From CADEDH01 sp965216205 (GTDB lineage: Bacteria; Actinomycetota; Acidimicrobiia; Acidimicrobiales; SZUA-35), in assembly GCA_965216205.1 (NCBI GenBank), contig OZ244139.1, forward strand, positions 2,604,001-2,668,000: a stretch of DNA of 64,000 bases, in the 5' to 3' direction. Below the pieces are notes generated by a model. It searched no databases, was not told the DNA's origin, and saw only the letters and a program-made list of their open reading frames with translations. Made by a program: the position numbers and the translations under genes. Position 1 is the stretch's first letter. Each line of letters opens with the position of its first letter. Positions 58,753-64,000 of this stretch are shown in pieces.

Positions 58753-61437
58753 GTGACGATCTCGCGGCGTTCCTGGCCAACGTGGTTCTCCTACCGCGTC
58801 GCCGCGATCCTGACCGTCATCGCGCTGGTACCGCTGGTCGGGGCCGGCTGGTTCGCCGTCGGTGCTGTGCTCGACGCCCGAAGCGAGCGGTTGCGGGCCG
58901 ATCAGGTTGACCTCGCGGTGGAGGAGGTCGTGGAGCTGTCGGAGCTTCGGGCTCGCCTCCTCGACGAGCAGAACTGGATGGCGGCCCAGGCCGGCATCGC
59001 CGAGCTCGGCCTGCCCGTGGCCGCGGTCGCCGAGCTGACGGGGATCGACATTCCGGATCGGGCGACCGAGGCGGCCGCCGCGGTGGATCGGCTCATGCTC
59101 GAGGTGGAAGCCGAACCGGAGCTGGTCGACGAGCTCGCGCGGCTCCGGGGGGAGGGCGATGGTCAGCAGACCCTGGACGAGGCGGGGTACCGGTACACCC
59201 TCCTGGAGGCAGCGGTCGCCGAACTGGCCGAGGCCCGACTGGACGAGGCGATCGACGGGGCCGCCGACGTCACCGACGGCGGTTCGCTGATCGCAACACT
59301 CCGGGTGTTCAGCGAAGCCACGAAGGCCCGGCAAGCGGTCTCTGCAGAGTTCAACCACTACTTCGGCGCACAGTTCTCCGCCGCCACCAGCCGAACCGAC
59401 GAGATCCGAGGGATCCTGAGCAGCCGCTCGGCGCGCCTCGACTCGCTCGCAGAGATCGAACGCCTCGCCGCCGCGGATTCCGCGACTGCCCAGGCGATGG
59501 CGAACATCGCAGCGTCGACCGATGCGACCGGTTTCCACGAAGCCTCGGATGAGGTCGCCGACGCCAACATCGGCGGGGACGCGCCGGAAGCGGCGTTGTC
59601 GGCCGTGCTCGACGACCTCGGGGCGGTGAGCCGCGACTTCGAGCACGCCTCGGCCACGACGGAGCTGTACTTCGATCTCGTCGAGGCCGCAGGCGCCGAC
59701 GTGGATGCGGCAGCGGCCGACGCCAGGGCCGCGGCACAGGCCCGGGACCGACAGGCGACGCTCGTGCTCGCGTTCCTCGTCGTGCTCTCCGGCGTGGCGG
59801 CAGCAGCTGCCACCCGGGCCATCGTTCGGCCACTCCACCGGTTGGCCGACAGCGCCCGGCGGCTCAGCACCGATCAGGACGGCCTGCACTACGTGCCCGA
59901 GCAGGGACCTCACGAGATCAGGGACGCAGCACGGGCCCTGAACCAGGCCACCGACAGCCTGGCACTGGCGGAACGCCAGGCGCTGGCGCTGGCCGAGGGC
60001 GATCTCGACCACGAGTCGTTGCTGGCGTCCAACGGCGGGGCGCTCGGCGCCTCGCTGCAGGCCGCGGTCCGGACGCTCGCGACGTCGGTGCAGGAGCGTG
60101 AGGACTACCGGCGCCGCATGACGTACGAGGCCAACCACGACGGGCTGACCCACCTCCCGAATCGGAACGCATCGTTGGAGCACCTGGAGCGCGGCCTTGC
60201 CGGCGCCGACTCGGTCGACGGTGGTCGGCTGGCCATCCTCTTCATCGATCTCGACGGGTTCAAGGACATCAACGACCGCCTCGGCCACCAGGTGGGCGAC
60301 GAGGTGCTCCGGGTCACGGCCGAGCGCCTGGCGTCGACCGTCCGGACCACCGACCACGCCGGGCGCATCGGGGGCGACGAGTTCGTCGTCATCGCCCAGC
60401 CGGTCGTCGACGCGACCGAGGCTGTCAAGCTGGCGACCAGGCTCAGGGAGGCGCTCACCCAGCCGATCGACGCCGAGGAGAGCATGGTGGCGGTCGGAGC
60501 CAGCATCGGCATCGCACTCACCAGCGACGAGGTCAGCGAGGCGAGCGATCTGCTCCGCCGCGCCGATCTGGCCCTCTACCAGGCCAAGGACACCGGGCGG
60601 GACCGCATCGAGGTGTGCACGCCACAGCTCGAAGCTGCGATCTCCGAGCGGATGAGTCTCGAGCAGGCCCTCGGTGTTGCGATCGACCGCGACGAGTTCG
60701 AGCTCCACTACCAGTCGATCGTGAACGCCTCCAGCGGCGATCTCATCGGCTACGAGGCGTTGATCCGATGGAACCGCCCGGGACACGGCATGGTGGCGCC
60801 GGACGACTTCATCCCCGTGGCCGAGCGGAGCAACCTCATCGTCGACATCGACCGCTGGGTCATCGAGCACGCCGCGGCCCAGATGGCAGCGTGGACCGAC
60901 GGTGGGAAGCTGAGCGGCCTGGCGGTTTCGATCAACGTCTCGGGTCGTCACCTCGCAGCGACCGACTTCGTCAACCACGTCCTCGGCCCGGTTCAACGTC
61001 ACGGCGTGGATCCGAGCACCCTGGTGATCGAGGTCACCGAGAGCGCCCTGCTCGACGAGCCGGTGATCGCCGCCTCGAAGCTGCAGACGCTCCGCGACCG
61101 GGGCGTCCGGATCGCGATCGACGACTTCGGAACGGGCTACACGTCGCTGACCCATCTCCGGAGCCTCCCCATCGACATCCTCAAGATCGATCAGAGCTTC
61201 ACCAGGGACGAGACCGCGGGTTCCCTCGTGCAGCTGATCATCGACACGGGCCACCTGCTGGGAGCCAGCATCACCGCCGAGGGAATCGAGACCGCCGATC
61301 AGGCGAGCTGGTTGGTCCGGATGGGGAGCGACGGGCTCCAGGGCTACCTCTTCGGCCGTCCGACCCCGCCCGACGCGCTGGCCCACGACCGGTCTCCGCG
61401 GTCGAGCCGAGCGACGACGCCATCCGACCTCGATTGA
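58753..61437 (+). CDS. Membrane GGDEF-EAL cyclic-di-GMP signalling protein
   Basis: An 894-residue protein. TM1 (about 14-36) and TM2 (about 337-358) flank a long helical extracytoplasmic sensor of nitrate/NIT- or four-helix-bundle type. A HAMP-like linker follows (about 359-410). The GGDEF domain (about 455-615) has an intact RIGGDEFVV motif and DLDGFKDIND, so cyclase activity is expected. The EAL domain (about 630-880) has YEALIRW, NVSGRHL, EVTESALL, DDFGTGYTSL and AEGIET, so phosphodiesterase activity is also expected. It turns an external signal into a c-di-GMP change. GTG 58753 is preferred; ATG 58657 is open too. The upstream box suggests joint control with motility genes. Confidence 0.9.
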   Translation: MTISRRSWPTWFSYRVAAILTVIALVPLVGAGWFAVGAVLDARSERLRADQVDLAVEEVVELSELRARLLDEQNWMAAQAGIAELGLPVAAVAELTGIDIPDRATEAAAAVDRLMLEVEAEPELVDELARLRGEGDGQQTLDEAGYRYTLLEAAVAELAEARLDEAIDGAADVTDGGSLIATLRVFSEATKARQAVSAEFNHYFGAQFSAATSRTDEIRGILSSRSARLDSLAEIERLAAADSATAQAMANIAASTDATGFHEASDEVADANIGGDAPEAALSAVLDDLGAVSRDFEHASATTELYFDLVEAAGADVDAAAADARAAAQARDRQATLVLAFLVVLSGVAAAAATRAIVRPLHRLADSARRLSTDQDGLHYVPEQGPHEIRDAARALNQATDSLALAERQALALAEGDLDHESLLASNGGALGASLQAAVRTLATSVQEREDYRRRMTYEANHDGLTHLPNRNASLEHLERGLAGADSVDGGRLAILFIDLDGFKDINDRLGHQVGDEVLRVTAERLASTVRTTDHAGRIGGDEFVVIAQPVVDATEAVKLATRLREALTQPIDAEESMVAVGASIGIALTSDEVSEASDLLRRADLALYQAKDTGRDRIEVCTPQLEAAISERMSLEQALGVAIDRDEFELHYQSIVNASSGDLIGYEALIRWNRPGHGMVAPDDFIPVAERSNLIVDIDRWVIEHAAAQMAAWTDGGKLSGLAVSINVSGRHLAATDFVNHVLGPVQRHGVDPSTLVIEVTESALLDEPVIAASKLQTLRDRGVRIAIDDFGTGYTSLTHLRSLPIDILKIDQSFTRDETAGSLVQLIIDTGHLLGASITAEGIETADQASWLVRMGSDGLQGYLFGRPTPPDALAHDRSPRSSRATTPSDLD

Positions 61438-61525
61438 GCACGACGGGGCGGGAACCGGAAACTTGAGGCTGGGAACCCACACCCCTAGCGTTGGGTGGAA
61501 CCGAGCAGAAAACGGAGAACCGAAC

Positions 61526-62701
61526 GTGCGCGAAGCAGTATTCGTCTCATACGCCAGGACCGGGCTGGCCAAGGCCGCCCGCGGCGGGTTCAACATGACC
61601 CCCGCCATGACGATGGCCGCTCACGCCATCAGCAATGCTGTCGAGAAGGCGGGCGTCGAGCCGGAGGCGGTGGAAGACGTGGCGCTCGGCAACGGTGCCC
61701 ACGGCGCCGGCAACCTCGGTCGGCTGGCGGGGCTGTTGGCCGGTCTACCGGTGAGCACCGGCGGCAACACGATCCAGCGGCACTGCTCGTCGGGTCTCAA
61801 CTCGATCGCTGTCGCAGCCAACCACATAAAGCTCGACGGTGCCGATGTGGTCGTGGCCGGCGGGGTCGAGTCGATCTCGATCCCGAGCCCGGGCTTCGGT
61901 GGGGCCGTCAACATGGATGACGAGCTCACCAACATGTACCCGGCGATCTACATGGCGATGATCGAGACGGCCGACATCGTGGCCGAACGCTACAACGTCA
62001 CCCGCGAGTACCAGGACGAGTACTCCTACCAGTCGCAGATGCGCATGGCCAAGGCCCAGGAGAACAATCTCTTCGAGGACGAGATCGTGCCCATGGACAC
62101 GAAGATGAAGCTCGTCGACAAGGAGACGAAGGAGGAGAGCATCGTCGAGTACACCGTCGACCGCGACGAGTGCAACCGCCCCACGACCACACTGGAAGGT
62201 CTGGCCAAGCTCCCGCCCGTCCGGGGTGAGGGCAACTACATCACCGCCGGCAACGCGAGCCAGCTCTCCGACGGCGCAGCGGCCGTGGTGATGATGTCCG
62301 ACGAGGAGGCCTCCCGCCGCAACGTCGAGCCGCTCGGCGCGTTCAAGGGCTGGGCGGTCGCCGGCTGCGAGCCGGACGAGATGGGCATCGGGCCGGTCTA
62401 CGCCGTGCCGAAGCTCCTGAAGCGGCACGGCCTCACCGTGGACGACATCGACATCTGGGAGCTCAACGAGGCGTTCGCCAGCCAGTGCCTGTACTGCCGC
62501 GACACGCTCGGCATCGACCCCGAGAAGTACAACGTCAACGGCGGGTCGATCGCGATCGGCCACCCGTTCGGCATGACCGGCACGCGCTGCGCCGGCCACA
62601 TCCTCCAGGAGGGACGCCGTCGGGGCGCCCGCTGGGGTGTCGTCACGATGTGCATCGGCGGCGGCCAGGGCGCAGCCGGCCTCGTCGAGATCTACTCGTA
62701 G
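61526..62701 (+). CDS. Acetyl-CoA C-acyltransferase (thiolase)
   Basis: A 391-residue thiolase. The nucleophile Cys87 is in IQRHCSSGLNSIA. NEAFASQ, NVNGGSIAIGHPFGMTG and the second catalytic Cys in CIGGGQGAAGL complete the active site. It cleaves 3-oxoacyl-CoA at the end of beta-oxidation, or condenses acyl-CoA in reverse. The region VPMDTKMKLVDKETKEE is a loop typical of degradative thiolases. The start is GTG 61526 with GGAG about 10 nt upstream; a TAGCGT at about 61487 may be the -10 box of a transcript with a short leader. A large palindrome follows the gene. Confidence 0.93.
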   Translation: MREAVFVSYARTGLAKAARGGFNMTPAMTMAAHAISNAVEKAGVEPEAVEDVALGNGAHGAGNLGRLAGLLAGLPVSTGGNTIQRHCSSGLNSIAVAANHIKLDGADVVVAGGVESISIPSPGFGGAVNMDDELTNMYPAIYMAMIETADIVAERYNVTREYQDEYSYQSQMRMAKAQENNLFEDEIVPMDTKMKLVDKETKEESIVEYTVDRDECNRPTTTLEGLAKLPPVRGEGNYITAGNASQLSDGAAAVVMMSDEEASRRNVEPLGAFKGWAVAGCEPDEMGIGPVYAVPKLLKRHGLTVDDIDIWELNEAFASQCLYCRDTLGIDPEKYNVNGGSIAIGHPFGMTGTRCAGHILQEGRRRGARWGVVTMCIGGGQGAAGLVEIYS

Positions 62702-62707
62702 CCCTGC

Positions 62708-62754
62708 AAATTCGTCGAGTTGGCAGCGCTGGAGCGGGCCAACTCGACGAATTT
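62708..62754. terminator. Perfect 17-bp palindrome after the thiolase gene
   Basis: Arms 62708-62724 and 62738-62754 are exact inverted repeats around a 13-nt loop, 7 nt after the stop. It lies between convergent genes and may terminate both. Its left arm plus loop start matches the palindrome at 13692. Confidence 0.65.
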
Positions 62755-62770
62755 CGGCCTGCCTACCAGT

Positions 62771-62889
62771 GGTGGCGCCGGGATGATGCGGCTGGTGGCG
62801 CCGGAATGATGCGGCTACCAGAGGTGGCGCCGGAATGATGCGGCTACCAGAGGTGGCGCCGGGATGATGCGGCTACCAGAGGTGGCGCC
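62771..62889. repeat. 29-bp tandem repeat made from the 3' end of the next gene
   Basis: GGTGGCGCC begins at 62771, 62794, 62823, 62852 and 62881 (periods 23, 29, 29, 29). Read on the minus strand each unit from 62823 on holds the last codons of the dienelactone hydrolase gene, ending CTCTGGTAG. Confidence 0.85.
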
Positions 62890-63598
62890 GGAAGAGCGCG
62901 TGGACGCGTTCCCAGTGCAGTTCCGACGCCGCCCGGTTGTAGCGCTCGCCTCCGGGCGGCGCGTAGCCGTGGACGGCCTCGGTGAGCCAGTCGATCGTGT
63001 AGTCGATCCCGGCGCTGTCGAGCGCGGCCCGCATGACGGGCACGTGCTCGGCCGGTGCGGTGGCGTCCTCGTCGCACCAGCCGAAGTACATCTCGGCCCG
63101 CGCCGCGTCGAGCCCGAGGTGGGGTGAGTCGTCGGTCTCGCGAACCAGCCATGCCCCGTGGATCGAGGCCACCGCCGCCACCCGGTCCGGCATGGCCTTC
63201 GCCACCGCCATCACGAGCCCACCGCTCATGCAGAATCCCACCGCACCGACGTCGCCGTCGGCGGCGGCCTCGTCGGCGTCGGCGTGGGCCAGGAGCGCTT
63301 CGGCATCGCCGAGGATGTTGGTGGGGGTGACGGTCTCCATGAGCTCGCGTCGGGTGTGCATGTCCTCGTCGCTCTGTCCGAACTCCCGGAACGGTCCGCC
63401 CCGGTAGAAGAGGTAGGGCAGCATCACGTAGTAGCCGGCGGTGGAGAGTCGAACCGCCATCTCCTTCAAGGCGGGCCGAATGCTGGGGGCGTCCATCAGG
63501 TAGAGAACGACGGGATGCGGTCCGTCGTGGTCCGGGTGGTAGACGAACGTCTTCATCTCCCCGTCGGGGGTCGTGATGTCCAGCTCGGTTTCGATCAT
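62873..63598 (-). CDS. Dienelactone hydrolase family protein
   Basis: A 241-residue alpha/beta hydrolase of the DLH family. The nucleophile is Cys in VGFCMSGGLVMA, followed by the acid (WCDEDATAPAEHV) and His (EAVHGYAPPG), the Cys-Asp-His triad of DLH. It opens lactones such as dienelactone in aromatic catabolism, or acts on other esters. The last codons (RRHLW, stop) lie in the last unit of the 29-bp tandem repeat. ATG 63598 was chosen; CAGACT lies 6 nt upstream. Confidence 0.9.
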   Translation of the reverse strand: MIETELDITTPDGEMKTFVYHPDHDGPHPVVLYLMDAPSIRPALKEMAVRLSTAGYYVMLPYLFYRGGPFREFGQSDEDMHTRRELMETVTPTNILGDAEALLAHADADEAAADGDVGAVGFCMSGGLVMAVAKAMPDRVAAVASIHGAWLVRETDDSPHLGLDAARAEMYFGWCDEDATAPAEHVPVMRAALDSAGIDYTIDWLTEAVHGYAPPGGERYNRAASELHWERVHALFRRHLW

Positions 63599-63627
63599 TC
63601 GAGCAGTCTGCCATCCCGTCCTGCAGG

Positions 63628-63935
63628 TCGCAGGTGACGGTCACCGGCCTGCGGGCGGATCAGCGCACGTCGAACCCGCGGTACCCGTCGGCGGCGATCT
63701 CGTCGCAGATCTCCCGGTACGCCCCAACGCCGCCGACGTAGGGCAGGAACACCCGTGGCTTCCCCGGGACGTTCGCTCCCATCGCAGGTGACGGTCACCG
63801 GCCTGCGGGCGGATCAGCGCACGTCGAACCCGCGGTACCCGTCGGCGGCGATCTCGTCGCAGATCTCCCGGTACGCCCCAACGCCGCCGACGTAGGGCAG
63901 GAACACCCGTGGCTTCCCCGGGACGTTCGCTCCCA
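63628..63935. repeat. Exact 154-bp direct duplication of a BVMO 3' end
   Basis: The unit from 63628 to 63781 recurs at 63782 to 63935. It starts TCGCAGGTGACGG and ends GCTCCCA. Each copy holds the last 39-40 codons of the monooxygenase gene plus its 3' flank. It may be real or an assembly artefact. Confidence 0.85.
63660..63782 (-). pseudogene. Duplicated 3' fragment of a flavin monooxygenase gene
   Basis: Codons from MGANVPGKPRVF to YRGFDVR and the stop at 63660 repeat the last 40 residues of the adjacent gene word for word. It has no promoter or ribosome binding site and is a by-product of the 154-bp duplication. Confidence 0.7.
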
Positions 63936-64000
63936 TGTACCACGACTTCGCCTTCGGGTAGAGCGTGGCGTCGCCGACCTCGCGGACGTGATCGACCCAC
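63814..64000 (-). CDS. Flavin-containing (Baeyer-Villiger) monooxygenase, C-terminal fragment
   Basis: Only the last ~62 codons are in the window. The visible text has HVREVGDATLYPKAKSWYMG, ANVPGKPRVFLPYVGGVG and YREICDEIAADGYRGF, the signature end of cyclohexanone-type monooxygenases (SWYxGANIPGKPRxFxPYxGG). The enzyme would oxidise ketones to esters with NADPH and FAD. The gene runs off the right edge on the minus strand; its stop codon is at 63814-63816, inside the second copy of the 154-bp duplication. Confidence 0.85.
   Translation of the reverse strand, partial: WVDHVREVGDATLYPKAKSWYMGANVPGKPRVFLPYVGGVGAYREICDEIAADGYRGFDVR

Overview
The window is GC-rich (roughly 70 %), densely coding bacterial chromosome. 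I see no rRNA, tRNA, CRISPR array or transposase. The gene content points to an aerobic, heterotrophic actinobacterium, most plausibly class Acidimicrobiia (Ilumatobacter-like): F420/FMN-type LLM oxidoreductases, several P450s and Baeyer-Villiger monooxygenases, mycothiol-type DinB proteins, a SigK/RskA pair, a class E/F sortase, and many genes with a TANNNT -10 box only 6-8 nt before the start codon (leaderless transcripts). This placement is inference from content, not from a phylogenetic marker.

Layout. 1-5.3 kb: TPR protein (cut by the window edge), atypical SDR, MFS exporter, quinone-type oxidoreductase and FAD oxidoreductase. 5.3-7.7 kb: CHASE histidine kinase and single-domain response regulator, translationally coupled. 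7.7-11.5 kb: amidohydrolase, ketopantoate-reductase-like protein, NTF2-like protein and M20 peptidase. 11.4-13.7 kb: an ArsR regulator plus SRPBCC protein as two genes, followed by one gene in which the same two domains are fused. 13.8-16.7 kb: sigma-like factor with membrane partner, orphan TOPRIM protein, then an inverted array of 31-bp repeats. 16.7-24.4 kb: BNR-repeat protein, P450, DUF4397 protein with sortase, and a 79-bp tandem repeat. 24.5-28.3 kb: a SigK-type locus (fasciclin lipoprotein, membrane molybdopterin oxidoreductase, sigma factor, zinc anti-sigma factor). 28.3-36.7 kb: fused indolepyruvate:ferredoxin oxidoreductase, orphan ThiH-like radical SAM enzyme, membrane proteins, LysE exporter. 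36.7-40 kb: MerR regulator, copper ATPase, nitroreductase. 40-51.7 kb: two overlapping lipoprotein genes, BVMO and P450 back to back, M20 peptidase, a candidate selenoprotein, enoyl-CoA hydratase, LLM and TauD dioxygenases, and an ABM/ArsR operon with a perfect palindromic operator. 51.8-64 kb: CoA transferase with a frameshift, SDR, methyltransferase, proline-racemase-like enzyme, enoyl-CoA hydratase with flavoprotein, LLM enzyme, GGDEF-EAL protein, thiolase, dienelactone hydrolase, and a BVMO 3' end caught in a 154-bp duplication.

Many genes fit catabolism of lipids, steroids or xenobiotics through CoA intermediates (P450s, BVMOs, CoA transferase, hydratases, thiolase), but they are scattered single units rather than one pathway operon.

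The most notable signal is at 47161-48078. A glycine/sarcosine/betaine-reductase selenoprotein B-like reading frame is interrupted by one TGA, in a UxxC redox context, followed at the right distance by a short hairpin whose apical loop carries GU, as in bacterial SECIS elements. Other non-genic structure includes a conserved 18-mer found in the 3' flank of four genes in the gene's own orientation, a related pair of long palindromes, and three different tandem-repeat families.
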